From the NCBI GenBank assembly GCA_016630955.3, contig CM049991.1, positions 682,001 to 746,000 of the forward strand: a stretch of 64,000 nt of DNA, written 5' to 3'. The DNA comes from Didymella arachidicola. Taxonomy: Eukaryota > Ascomycota > Dothideomycetes > Pleosporales > Didymellaceae. The first letter of the stretch is position 1, and each line of letters begins with the position of its first letter. The notes beneath the pieces were generated by a model that saw nothing but the letters and a program-made list of their open reading frames with translations, did not search any database and was not told where the DNA came from. Shown here piece after piece: positions 32,683 to 44,670 of the stretch. The position numbers and the translations under genes were made by a program.

Positions 32683-35600
32683 ATGGATACCTTCCGCTTT
32701 CGCTTGAACTGCCTCGACAACTATCAGGCGACTCCAACAGACCTCGACCCAGCGCTGAGACGAGGTACTGGACCGTCACAAAAGTCGCGTGAACGAGCGC
32801 CTCAAGTTCCTGTAATTCGAGCCTTTGGTGCCACCGAAACCGGTCAGAAAGTATGCGCGCACATACATGGCGCATTGCCATACCTGTACCTTGAGTACAC
32901 AGGGAGCTTGGAGAAGGATGCCGGTAAGGTTGATTAGCTATCTTGTAGGGCAGTACTAACACAACGCAGTCAGTGTCTACATCCAGTCCCTTCGAGCCTC
33001 GATCGACCACGCCCTGGCTCTGACGTACCGCCGAAACGCCTACGATGGAAAGTCACTCTACGTTGGTCATATCTCACTGGTCAAGGGGGTACCATTTTTT
33101 GGATACAATGTTGGGTACAAGGTATTCCTCAAGGTTTACATGCTCAACCCTATGCACATGACGCGCTTCGCGGACTTGCTGCACCAAGGAGCTATCTTGA
33201 ACCGCATCTTTCAGCCCTATGAAAGCCACCTACAGTATCTACTACAATGGATGTGCGACTATAACCTTTTTGGTTGCGATTATATCAACTGCGCCAAAGT
33301 CCAGTTCCGCGGCCCAGTCCCAGACAGCGATGAAGTCGACACTAAGACGCACAAATGGCACGATACATCCATTCCAGAGTCCTTCCTCGCGGAAGACGAT
33401 CAGTACCCTCGCATGAGCCACTGCACACTCGAAGTCGATGTATGCGTACAAGATATTCTGAACCGACACGAGCTTCAGTATCGGCCCATCCACCATGACT
33501 TTCTGGAGCGCTCGAGTCAAATGCCCCGAAGTCCGGACGACAAATTTGTGCCATCGATGGCAGGCCTGTGGAGAGACGAGACGCGCCGCAGGAAGCGGCA
33601 GATGGGCCTCAGCGATACAGCAAGCACACCATTCCCTGCTGAGGTGATGGTGTCCATGTCTGCAGATCCAAGGAATACGGACAAAGGTGGCTGGATACAC
33701 GAAGAAGAGTATAGAGAGCTTGTGGCAGATCTGATTGAAGAAGAAAAAGGGCAGAGGGACAACTGCAGCTTCGGCACTTTCGTCAAGGAGACACCTGGTC
33801 TGGAGAAGATCAGAACCACTGTTGAAAGCGTCGAGGATCTATATCCGGAGAATCTGTGGAGTCAGCAGATAGTTGGTGATGACGACGAGGAAGAACAGAC
33901 ATATGAGGCCGGGCTCGTGGGTGGTAAAGAAATCAAGAGCATAATGACCCTCGTCAATGCTCTGCCTGGTCCAGATGACCTGCCTCGCAATATTGAGCAA
34001 CTTCCAGACGTTCTCGTAGATGCTGTTGAGGCGGGCGAGGAAGGCCAAGATGGCGTGTCCGATACTGAGGAACATCAATCTCTTGATCCGCTTACGAAGT
34101 CACTTCTTCAACAGTCGAGTGGCGACACCTCTGACAACCATTTTGACGAAGGCATCGATCTTGTTGACCTCAGCGAGACTGGCAGCGTTGGCGATCCAAA
34201 TAGTCCGTCCACAGTGCGCAAAAGAAACCTTGACCCCGAGTCCTTCTCTCCGCAGAAACGTCAGCGGATCTCAAACTCATCTCCGCTTACAGCACGTAAG
34301 ATCTCCTTCCGTGAGAGGCTTGAGGGTGGTAAATCGACAAGCATACCTCAAAGATCTTCCCAAGACGAGCTTCGTCTCAGTCAGTTATCCCAAACGAGCG
34401 TCAAAGCTAAAGGGCATGGGGCACCGAACACCATGTCCTTTCCAGTGGTCAAGAACTCACACGACCCAGGTACGAAATTGCGGCTTAGTCAGTCGGGGTA
34501 TTCCAACTCACAAGAGCTGCCTAAAACACCGGCAAAACACCTTTTGGTTGGAGGAACACTCATGACTCCTGTTACACCTTGGACAGCCCAAAAGATTTCG
34601 CCGATCAGACCGAGCAGCAGCGGACCGAAAGCAGTAAATGAAGGGACAACATTGGCAAAGCGTTTGGCAGAATCGCTGCCCCATACTAAGTCCACAGTCT
34701 ACTTCAAGACCCTGCCTCCCTCCGTGGACGAAGTGACGGACACCATGATGCACGCTGGTCTGCCTCCTGTCATCTTTCAAGATGCGTACTACAGCAACGA
34801 GAAAGATGTGCCAGACCGACCTCGGGAATACGCTGGTCGTGAGTTCAAGCTGCAAAGCACGACATTACCCTATTTGCCTCCGTTCGATCCCTCCGGCAAG
34901 CATCCTGCCAACTTCGGTGAACAAAAGTCTGTCTTGGTGGACAAGAAGAGACAAAAGGCAGAAAGTAGACTTCGGTCTCAACGCTGTAGCTTGCGCAATT
35001 GGGAGATCGCGAGGCCGCCCCCGACTCTCGAGGAAGTGGAGAGCTGGCTAGAAGAGGAAGCAGCTGAGACGGCTCCGTCGAAGACATTATCGAAACGCAT
35101 GAAAGCAGAAACGCCGAAGCCGCGCAAGGCCAAGTTTGCAGAGCAGCTTTCGCAGATCGAAGGCCCTACGCAAAAGAATAAGCATGGTTTCAAATTCTCC
35201 CAAAAGCGGAACTCGACCAGCGTCAAGCATGAGACTCAATACATGAGCGTCATGAGTCTGGAAGTACATGTCAACAACCGTGGCGATCTCGTCCCAGATC
35301 CCGCGGAAGACGAGATACAGTGCATCTTTTGGACAGTCGAAGGCGAGGAGAATGCAACAACAGATCGACCATGTATCGGAATCCTCTGTAATTCAGCAGA
35401 AGGTGGCATTGCCGAGCGCATAGCCAAGCAGGTCAAGGTAAAAGTCGAGTACGAGGAAGACGAACTAGATCTCATCAATCGCATCGTAGACATCGTCCAG
35501 CAGTTCGATCCTGACATCTTGACTGGCTACGAAGTCCATAACAGCTCGTGGGGCTACCTCATCGAGCGAGCAAGGATGAAATTCGAGTACAACCTCTGCG

Positions 35601-37876
35601 ACGAAATCAGCCGCATGAAATCGCAGTCTCACGGCAGATTTGGCAAAGAGGCAGACCGCTGGGGCTTCACTCATACCTCGACGATTCGCGTTACTGGCCG
35701 TCACATGATCAACATCTGGAGAGCAATACGAGGAGAGCTGAATCTGCTTCAGTACACGATGGAGAATGTTGTTTTTCATCTTCTACATAAGCGCATACCT
35801 CATTACACGCACACCGACCTCACAGGGTGGTACCTCAGCACCAAGCCTTGCGACCTGGCGAAGCTGCTCAACCACTTCCTTTCTCGCATCCAGCTTAATC
35901 TCGACATCTTGCAGGCAAACGAAATCGTACCGCGAACAAGTGAACAGGCACGTTTACTTGGGGTCGACTTCTTCTCTGTTATCTCGCGTGGCTCACAATT
36001 CAAGGTCGAGTCTACCATGTTTCGTATCGCTAAGCCAGAAAATTTTGTCCTTGTCTCCCCAAGTCGCAAGCAGGTCGGCCAGCAGAATGCTCTGGAGTGC
36101 CTCCCGCTCGTCATGGAACCGCAGAGTGCCTTCTACTCTAGCCCTTTACTGGTCCTAGATTTCCAGTCTCTATATCCCAGTGTCATGATTGCCTACAACC
36201 TTTGCTATTCTACGTGTCTGGGACGCATCACAAGCTGGCGGGGCCGTAACAAGATGGGATTTATGGACTTCAAGCGGGAGCCTCGGCTGCTAGAGCTAGT
36301 GAAAGACCACATCAACATCGCGCCAAATGGCATGATGTACGTGAAGCCAGAGATGCGCAAGTCGCTGTTAGCCAAAATGCTAGGCGAGATTCTGGAGACT
36401 CGAGTGATGGTGAAGAGCGGCATGAAGCAAGACAAGGACGACAAGACGCTACAGCAGCTACTCAACAACAGGCAGTTAGCCCTCAAGCTTCTGGCAAATG
36501 TCACCTACGGCTACACGTCTGCGTCCTTCTCTGGTCGCATGCCATGTTCCGAGATTGCCGACAGCATCGTCCAGACTGGCCGCGAGACACTGGAAAAGGC
36601 CATTGCCCTCATCCATGCTACTGAGAAATGGGGTGCCGAAGTTGTCTACGGGGACACCGACTCGCTGTTCATATACCTGAAAGGCCGCACGCGCGATCAA
36701 GCATTCACTATCGGCGAGGAGATCTCAAAAGCGATCACAGACGCGAATCCAAAACCCATTAAGCTGAAGTTTGAGAAGGTGTACCACCCCTGTGTCCTAC
36801 TAGCAAAGAAACGCTACGTCGGCTTCAAGTACGAGCATCGCAACCAGACTGAGCCTGACTTCGACGCCAAGGGTATCGAGACAGTGCGTAGAGACGGTAC
36901 ACCCGCAGAGCAAAAGATTGAAGAGCGCGCCCTGAAGATCCTATTCCGTACCGCTGATCTCAGCCAAGTTAAGTCCTACTTCCAAGACCAGTGCGCAAAG
37001 ATCATGCAAGGCCGCATCTCGATCCAGGATTTCCTCTTCGCCAAAGAAGTCAAATTGGGTACCTACTCTGACCATGGACCACCACCACCGGGAGCCTTGA
37101 TTGCAACCAAACGCATGCTCGCAGACCCCCGCACAGAGCCCCAATACGGCGAGCGAGTACCTTACATCGTCATCACTGGCGCCCCCGGCGCGCGCCTAAT
37201 TGACCGCTGCGTCGCACCCGAAGTCCTACTCGCAAACGACCACCTCGAGCTGGATGCCGAGTACTACATCTCCAAGAACCTGATCCCGCCGCTCGAGCGC
37301 ATATTCAACCTCGTCGGCGCAAACGTACGCATGTGGTACGATGAAATGCCAAAGGTGCAACGCATGCGCAATGTCACCGTCCCTCTGCCCAATAAGCCTA
37401 CTATGGGCATTGCAGGCGGCCAAACGAACCTCAAGAAGACTCTCGAGAGCTACATGAAGACAAGTAGCTGTCTTGTTTGTCGCGCAAAGCTTCCGCCTCC
37501 GCCGACGCGTCTTCCGGGCGTGACACCGGGCACCTTTACGGAATTGCCCCTCTGTGAGAAGTGTCTCAGACGTCCGGCAAGAGCGCTTCTCACTTTGAAA
37601 GAACGGATCTGGGAGGCAGAGGTTAGGGTCAAGGAGGTTGACATGGTGTGTCGTAGCTGCTCGGGGCTAGCGTGGGGCGAGGAGATTAGGTGTGATAGTC
37701 GTGATTGCCCGGTCTTCTACACGAGGATCAGGGAGAGCAGTCGGCTGGCAAATCTCAAGGAAGGTGTGGGCAAAGTAGTTGGGGAGCTTGAGGAGGACAT
37801 TGAGGAGCAGTATCCAAAAAAGAAAGGCAAGGGAAGGAGTAGAAGGAGAGCAACAAATGAGGCTCTGGATTGGTAG
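32683..37876 (+). CDS. REV3: DNA polymerase zeta catalytic subunit Rev3
   Basis: B-family translesion polymerase that extends past lesions and causes most induced mutation, 1715 aa. Exons: 32683-32923 and 32970-37876. The intron carries a perfect TACTAAC branch site. The N-terminal domain begins MDTFRFRLNCLDNYQATPTD with SVYIQSLRASIDHAL. A long disordered middle (about residues 330-690) follows. Polymerase motifs are all present: motif A DFQSLYPSVMIAYN, motif B NRQLALKLLANVTYGYTSASF and motif C VVYGDTDSLF. The C-terminus has two Cys clusters (CLVCRAKL..LCEKC and CRSCSGLAW..CDSRDC). The second corresponds to the 4Fe-4S site that binds accessory subunits. The REV3 3' end faces the helicase gene. 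Confidence 0.96.
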
Positions 37877-37916
37877 GCGATTAGCTACCGACTATCCAGG
37901 AATGTATAACAAGCCT

Positions 37917-38425
37917 GAATCTCTCCCCCAACGACAGTCACAACATTCCAGCCCATCACTCTTGACGCTCCGCCCTTCGGTCCTACACCCCAATTCAACC
38001 TTGTGACCCAGATATCAGACTCTCGATCATGCATCAAGCACTCAGCCTTGCCTGCAACACAAATTAGCCGCTTCGTCATCGAAAAGCTACAGACACGCTT
38101 TAAGCTCGACGAATGTATCCTCGGGTCCGCTAAACCCCTGGAGCTTGTGTATCACTGCACTGATCGCCTCGTGCGTTTTACATACGTGCAGGGGGTCTAC
38201 GAACAGCGATTCGCCGCTTGTAACCTAGTGGTCTGCTAAGACTTCGAGGTGCCTAACGGCGTCATTTTCCCCGAAGATGTCGTGGATATTGAGTCTTGTG
38301 AGTTCTACGGCGCGGGATCGGGTCGTCATTGTGAAGGGGTGGGATCAAAGATTGAGGTGTCAATCAATGGTCAAATAATGTCGAGATACGATTTGTTTGA
38401 GCAAGTTGGGCGCGATGTCTCGTAA
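37917..38425 (+). pseudogene. unrecognised open frame with one internal stop, possible gene remnant or intron-containing gene
   Basis: One plus-strand frame is open from just after a stop at 37916 to a TAA at 38423, except for a single TAA at 38237-38239. The sequence on both sides of the stop reads like protein (PITLDAPPFGPTPQFNLV, SCIKHSALPATQISRFVIEK, then DFEVPNGVIFPEDVVDIESC and CEFYGAGSGRHCEGVG). There is no ATG at the 5' end. An intron from about 38193 (GTGCAG) to 38248 (TTCGAG) would skip the stop, and a 21-nt GTAACC..CTAAG excision would too but is too short. I do not recognise the family. It lies between REV3 and the helicase and may be a decayed gene. Confidence 0.35.
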
Positions 38426-38677
38426 GCAGTGCCGTCGTTGGAAGGGGGGACTAGCTGTGCTAGGAAAGAAGAGTGACGGGGTATGCATGTTGCTTATGAA
38501 ATGACTTTTCAAGTCATTCTAGGATGCGGATTGGTTAGGCATGTTTCGGTTTGCATGAGTTCTCTGAGGGTGGAGGGGCACCTGCGATGTTGATGAAATT
38601 GATGTACGCTGTTCCATCTCGTGCAAGAAGGGGTCCGATCAATTCATACAAAAGGGGGACTCGCTGATCCATCGATA

Positions 38678-41280
38678 TCAGCGTGTGGTGACTAGCTGTT
38701 TCGGAAACCGCGTCTGCATGAACTCCTTGACCTGTTCGTTGGCACCCCCAAGGTTGAGAAGCCTCGGAAGAGCAGTGACGGTTAAGCCTTGCAGCGACTT
38801 TGCTCGGCTTACTTTGACCACCGTTAGTGTGTGATAATAGGCCGTAATTCTGATGTGGAGAGACTCACGGGCTACGTAGATCTGACTTGGCTCAAATGCT
38901 CTTGCAAGGTCGACGGTAACGCGTTCAAGCGTCATACCCTGGCATGTTTTAGTGTAAGCACAAGAGACGAGAGCCTGACGAACCTGAGACTTGTGGATAG
39001 TGATTGCGTATCCAGCGGTGAGAGGTATCTGGGTTCTTGACAGCAAACAGTACGGTTGCTCGGTGCCAACTTCATTAGGCATGCATTCCGCAAGGATGGT
39101 CCTTGTGACGCCATTCAAGAATCGAACGACTGGCCATGCCTGGCGTTTGTTTGAGGAGCCAAACGTTTTGATCTGACCTTCGCGGTACTTGGCATGATCA
39201 CCACGTAAGTTTCCATCTTCGCCTCTCTTGTCAGGCGCCTTAGGAAGCTCTTTCTCATCATATGGCTTGAACTCAATAATTTCACCCTGAGCGCCGTTGA
39301 CTAGACCAGCCGAGGGGTCGATATTGGCCAACAAGACGACTCGCTGACCTTGTTTGAGCTGTAGGTGCGTCTCATAGCGCGATTCTTTCTGTGGATACGT
39401 CAACCTAACATTCCTTGATTACGATAAAATTGAAACCTACCAGCACGGTCAGGCTGCCGTCTTCTTCTCGGTTCTCATTTTTTTCCAATGCCTTCTCGCT
39501 GCGATTGACGTCAGACCACTGGAAGGTATCAAGACATTTGTACCATCGCGCCTCGGAAGCTATCTTGTCGAGATTCTCCCTGTTGACCCTCAAAACGTCA
39601 TTCTTCAAAGAAGACAACATGATGGCGCCTTCAGTGTCTGACGTATGGTTCATGAGAATCTTGGCGTGTTGCGGCTGAATCTTGCCTTCTGATCTGATGA
39701 AGTTGAGTATGAACTTGAATTTGAAGTCGTTTTGGCGATGAATCTGAATCAAGTTTACGTGCTCGAAATTGCATTCCTGTCTTGGTTTAGCATTTCGGGC
39801 CCCCAGCGATTCTGCTCACTGCATACCTCCCAAGCTTTGCTTCGAAAAGCCCACTTGTCGATATCGAGGAAGCTTTCTTCTCGACAATTCCTGTTCTCGC
39901 ACTTGTATTTGCGTGGAGGTCTGAAGCCATCCTTCTGCAGTTCCCATCCACACATACAATGGTGGAAAGGCTTCACAGGCGACAATTGGTAGAACTATCC
40001 TCGTCAATCATGAACGTATAACTATGCAAATTTGGACTCACATCCCCAGTAACAATCAGCTGCATACCACCAAATGCTCCGCCGCCATACTTCTCTCCAC
40101 GAGAAGCCTTGATCACCATATTCAAACGCTCAAAAAAGAGGTTCTCGATCATGCTGATTTCGTCAATGATCAGGACATCTGTTTCATCAAATCTTTGCCA
40201 AATTTTGTCGCCTAGGGCGGCTTGCATGAGTTTATCGATGTCTCGTTTCATACTTTGTATGGTCCATCCCGCGTAAGACCAAGTCGTGATCCCTCCTACA
40301 TTCAGTGCGGCCAGGTTCGTAGGAGCGACGATCTGGACTCTCTTCCCACGTTGCTCGAGCTGTCTGACAGCTGATTTGAGGATAGTGCTTTTCCCACACC
40401 CTGCAGAGCCAGTGTAGAAGACGTTGCGCCCTGCAAGGATCAAGTCGACCACGTGTTGTTGTTCAGGTACAAGTGGCGGACCTAGATCGATGTAATGATC
40501 GGCCAGAGCTGTCGGAAATGTCTGCAGCTCTGGCTCTGGCTCTCGCTTCGACGCTAAGTGTGCCATGTGTTGCCAAGATGCACCGTGGTCTGGCTGTAAA
40601 GGCTGGGTGTAGTTGTAGGCTGAACCTACCATTCCCAAAGACCAGCTCGAAGGCTCAGCGGCATACTGAGGGAGATATTCCGGAAAAGCGGGCAAATGGG
40701 GGTATTGACCAATATTTACCGATAGTTCATCATTCATGCCTTTATTACGACGACGCTTCTGATGCCGGTCTTCCACCTTACTTTGATGATGTTTATATTT
40801 TCTGATATACGCCTCTGCCTCGTCGATGGTCTTGAACTTCTTCAATTTGGAATACGGAAGACCAGCAACCAGCGGGGCCGCGGCATCGTAGCTTGTGAAC
40901 ACGCCCGTACTGCGCCCAATGGCTACCGCGTAGTACCTGGGCTGTCTTCGTTGAGCAGTAGATTCATAAGGTAATGGTTCCAAATCAATAGGCGCACGTT
41001 GTGTGTGTACATCGATGTCCATCTTAGGAATACGCGCCTTGCTAGTGCACAAACAGTCTTCCTATGATGTGAGTATACGTTGGGGACAAGTGTGCGTGTC
41101 GCGCTTACCAGTTCTTCACATGGAAAATGCAGCTCCAGTGAACACTAAGATACAATGTTTCGATGAATTACGCTCAATAACCAATGCCGACACAGCCGCA
41201 GTAATCGCTGAAGGTGAGGAGCGATATTCAGTGGATTCCCTTGAGGATGGAGCAGGAGCAACAGGAGTTCCTGAGCTCAT
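38678..41280 (-). CDS. PIF1-family DNA helicase with RNase H1-N/viroplasmin-like domain and inserted Cys cluster
   Basis: SF1B helicase related to Pif1, about 751 aa. The domain RYYAVAIGRSTGVFTSYDAA..SKLKKFKTIDEAEAYIRKY resembles the RNase H1 N-terminal (viroplasmin) nucleic-acid-binding fold. The helicase core has GSAGCGKST (Walker A), LIIDEISMIE (Walker B), VTGDFYQLSPVKPF (motif III region), QGMTLERV and YVALSRAKSLQGL (motif VI). Between motif III and the second core is HHCMCGWELQ..KYKCENRNC, four Cys that could bind zinc. Exons: 41280-41194, 41144-41109, 41061-40042, 39994-39827, 39776-39441, 39388-38984, 38938-38869, 38811-38678, all in frame. The two 5'-most exons are less certain; the minimum start is the ATG at 41022. 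It does not look like a Helitron RepHel, as no Rep domain is seen. Confidence 0.85.
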
Positions 41281-41586
41281 GGCCCAAAACCTAGCGCAAT
41301 TTCGCACCCGCTCGTGATTGGCTTCGGATGAGGGGTTGGAGCTTCCGGTACGGTCCGTTTAACGCGTGGCATACGCGAACTCACGTTTCCACAACAAAAC
41401 CTTCACTGTTGAAGATAAGAATCTCTCAATACGCCGCAATTCTTGGTTAGTCAATTTTTGCAGTTTCAACATTCACTGCTCGACCGGACCCCTGCAGCGC
41501 GCATGGAAACTCTTTGAGCGCGTTCAAACACTATGGCACCTTGATAATTATACTTACTGCGCTGGTCTGGTCGCGCGTGTTCATTC
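41281..41586. other. intergenic
   Basis: About 300 bp between the helicase start and the catalase-like stop, both minus strand. Nothing recognised. Confidence 0.35.
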
Positions 41587-42680
41587 CTACGATGCAGCCT
41601 TGACGGCCTCTCCAGGGTCTTCTTTTACGGCGTCACCACTCTTATCAGCTCTCCTCTGCTTGCCCGAGACCAAGTAAATACTGGCCCTCATCTCCAATAG
41701 CGGATCATCACTGGCCTCAACGCCTTCAACCCTCGGGATAGGATCAAAGATGATGTGCTTCTGCTGCACCCTGCTTTCCTCCTCTCCAAGGGTCTTCTCG
41801 GCTTTCAGAATGCCAAGCTCAACGATCTTTCTGTCTTCAGGCCAGATGACGGTTGCGTTATCTGTCACATCGCCGGCCTCGGCGATTTGTGCGAGCAGCT
41901 TGAAACCGATAAGTCCTGACTCAAGGCGCTCAGGAAGTTCATCGAAAAGATACGTGGGCGACTTTGACTTCAGTGCTTCAGCGTCGAGATGCTCTTCGCC
42001 AGCAATTGGGATGATACGATAGCGTAGTGTTGTTGTTTTGCCATTTTTAATGAATCTAAAAGCGTTGACGCCGAAAAATTTCTCAGTCGCGACTAGATTC
42101 CATCAGCGGATACTCTCTGTCAAGTCAGATGCAACCCACAGGACACAGGGCTGGGCTTTGGGTCCTGCAAGAACCTCGCCGTCTCCGGATGACGACCAAG
42201 GAACTCAGGAACCGCTTCTGCTGCATCAGGGCCACCAGCTGCACGGATGAACTCCAGGAACTCAGCTCCGGTACGCGTCGGAAAGTATTTTGTGGAATGG
42301 GCGATGATGTCTGTGTGCTGGCGCCTACCCTCTACCTCCGGCAGATGAAATCGAATCGCGATGCCTCGTGGGTTGGCATTTGCGTCAGTGTCCGGGATCT
42401 GAGGAAGACCAGTCGAGGAAGAGAAACGGACGGTGATGGGCACAGAGGAGGCGTTGAAGTGTGCAGCACTGCTAAGAGCCGATGCAGAGCTGGTTGGCGT
42501 GAAAGTACCCGTCAGGAGATGACCTTTGGCATGTGCTTGACGTTATCAGATCCTGTGTGAGAGGGTGGTATTGGGCTTACCAGGCCGAAATTCGTTCGTG
42601 GTATGTCCAAATGCAGTACGCAGCGTGCTGACAAGACCATTGGAAGTCTCTAAGATCTGAGGGTCTTCTGAGAGAGGCAT
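41587..42680 (-). CDS. small catalase-fold heme peroxidase (mini-catalase / SrpA-like)
   Basis: Short catalase-superfamily protein of 333 aa, against about 480-750 for typical catalases. The active-site His region FRPAHAKGHLLTGTF is preserved only if the intron ends at 42536 (acceptor TCAAG). Using the next AG would delete the His. It continues with TVRFSSSTGLPQIPDTDANANPRG and AIRFHLPE, ending with VSFATEKFFGVNAF and an unusual Lys/Glu-rich tail. Exons: 42680-42581, 42535-42140, 42092-41587. The likely role is removal of hydrogen or organic peroxides with heme. There is no signal peptide. Confidence 0.88.
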
Positions 42681-43107
42681 GTTTAGTCATTCAATGTCCG
42701 TCTGTCTGATCCTGTGTTGAGAGCTCCTCGATGACGAAGTAATGAGGGCATGGCGACAAATTGCTCGGCGAACTTATACACCTCTATCATCCACCCGGGG
42801 CCTTAATATTCCAAATTGCATAACAATGGCATCCCGTTGCGTCACCAAAGGATGTTCGCGATATCGACCGTGTGAGCGCTAGTCAAATTGTCACACGTTG
42901 ATTCGTCACCTGGCATCTCTTCGTGGTATGACTGCAGCTTACTCACAGCTCGCGTACTTGCAACACTAGATTAGGAAGGGATGGCCGATAAGCGAGAAAG
43001 TCGCGAGTGAGTAAGCAGAGGGGAAGGTTTAAAGCTGCTGAGTAACATAAGTTGATCATTTTGCTTGTTGGCTACTTCCATTACCTTAAGTGCATGCCTG
43101 GAAGTCG
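42681..43107. other. intergenic, nothing recognised
   Basis: About 430 bp upstream of the catalase-like gene (minus) and downstream of the phosphatase (minus). No supported frame was found. It is probably a promoter and 3' end. Confidence 0.4.
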
Positions 43108-44670
43108 TCAAGACGAGCAATACTCAACAACCTTCTGCGCCTTCTTTCCGACCAATCCATCAATATACGCCAGAAACACATCAAGGTCCAGCATATCGAC
43201 CTTTCCCAGTGTAGGACTCGAGCTCTTGAGCACCTGCCCGCCCCACAACACCCTCAAGTACTTCTTGCCGTTGGTGTTCTTGCTAGTGTATACTTCAAAT
43301 ACGACTTCAGCACCCATACCCACCCACACCATCTGCTCAACCTGCAAAATACTAAGCAATCGCGACACCGAGCCATCATGCGCCACATTGTGGCGGTAGA
43401 TAACATCGCTCTTGCCTGCAACCACGTCTCGAATGTTTTGCGACAGCTCAGCGAGCCACACGCCATATGAACCAACGGCTGCCTGCAGTGACTGCGGAGA
43501 GTCGCGGTAGATGAACGAGTATTCATACTGACCGAGACGATACACGGTATCAGCCTGCTCCTGCGTAACGCATGACTTGGTGTTATTGATTTTGCAAGGC
43601 AATGGTTTGGCGTGGCATTGGCGCGCGGACAGGTTGTCGTAGTAGTGGTCGAATGACTTGTGCCAGTCCGTTGAGTCACTCGCAATCCCAGATATCTCGT
43701 CGAGAGAATCGAAGAGAGGCTTTGCTGCGGTCAAGTGTGCGGTCCAGTTCGATGCTTTGCTGCCAACGCCATATGAGCTGTAGCGGGATGCTGCGGCAGG
43801 ACAAGAGTACTGGGGCTCGAGCGAGTCGACACCTGTCGGCTGGATATGCAATGAGACGTCGCGCTTTGGTGCATACATGCCATCGATAAGCATACCGGCA
43901 ACCTGAGAAGTGATCTGGTTGTTCGTCACACGATAAGTGACTTTCCCGTTCAGATTCTTCGGTAAGAAGCCGAGAAGGTCGTGGTACACGCCATACAGGT
44001 CCTTGCCATGCTGCCAGGAGTCGTCCAATCCTTGTCGTGTGATCTGTGGAAATTGGCATGACCCGTTGAAACCTGTTTGCGCGAACGGATTGATCTCGCT
44101 AGTATACACGCTCCAGTACGTTGAGCTCGACTCATTGCCTGCGGGGTTCAGCGGCTTGTCGTAATAGAAGAGACCTTGGTCGTCACAATTCCAACTGTAC
44201 AACTCTTTCGGGAACGTGTTTGATGCATATGGTGTTCTCTTGTGGTGGCGATGGATGCTGCAATGTTTAGCAAAGCGTGCAGATCGAGGAGAAATCTATT
44301 GCACTTACACCTCTACATATCGCAGTTGGTACTCTTTGCTGGCTTTTGGATACTCTTGAGATCTTACGTGAGGCATGTTACACCAGTTGTATGTGCCGTA
44401 GGGTATGCCGGCCGGCAACTGTGATCCACCAAATCCAAACCCGTTTGTGCCGGTCCCGTTTAAGACCTCTCCAAGATTATTGATCCAGGTCTTCTTCGGT
44501 GCGTACCATCCAAGATCTATACTACTATTCTGAGAAGACACCACAGACACCCACATAAGAGGAATAACATTCCTTAAAGCCGACATCTTGAGATCCAGGG
44601 CGTGAAAGACGATGAAAGCGGTACAACTCAAGCAGAGCACGGAAAACACGACAAGACGTCCATGATGCAT
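43108..44670 (-). CDS. secreted histidine acid phosphatase-like protein
   Basis: Branch 2 histidine acid phosphatase fold, 503 aa from the ATG at 44670. A second ATG at 44586 begins a more conventional signal peptide (MSALRNVIPLMWVSVVSS) and may be the real start. The N-terminal region (GWYAPKKTWINNLGEVLNG, YNWCNMPH, YQLRYVEV) leads to IHRHHKRTPYASN, which corresponds to the catalytic RHGxRxP but with His-Lys in place of Gly-x. The C-terminal proton donor motif reads RHNVAHDGSVSRLL. Several Cys pairs and N-glycosylation sites support secretion. Exons: 44670-44309 and 44257-43108. The altered catalytic motif suggests a divergent substrate. Phosphatase activity is likely but not certain. Confidence 0.85.

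Noticed and set aside
38221..38241. 21-nt GT..AG intron that would skip the TAA in the orphan frame
   Set aside because: Well below the roughly 45-nt lower limit of all other introns in this window.
38678..41280. Helitron-type transposon
   Set aside because: No Rep endonuclease domain, no Helitron ends seen, and eight exons typical of a host gene.
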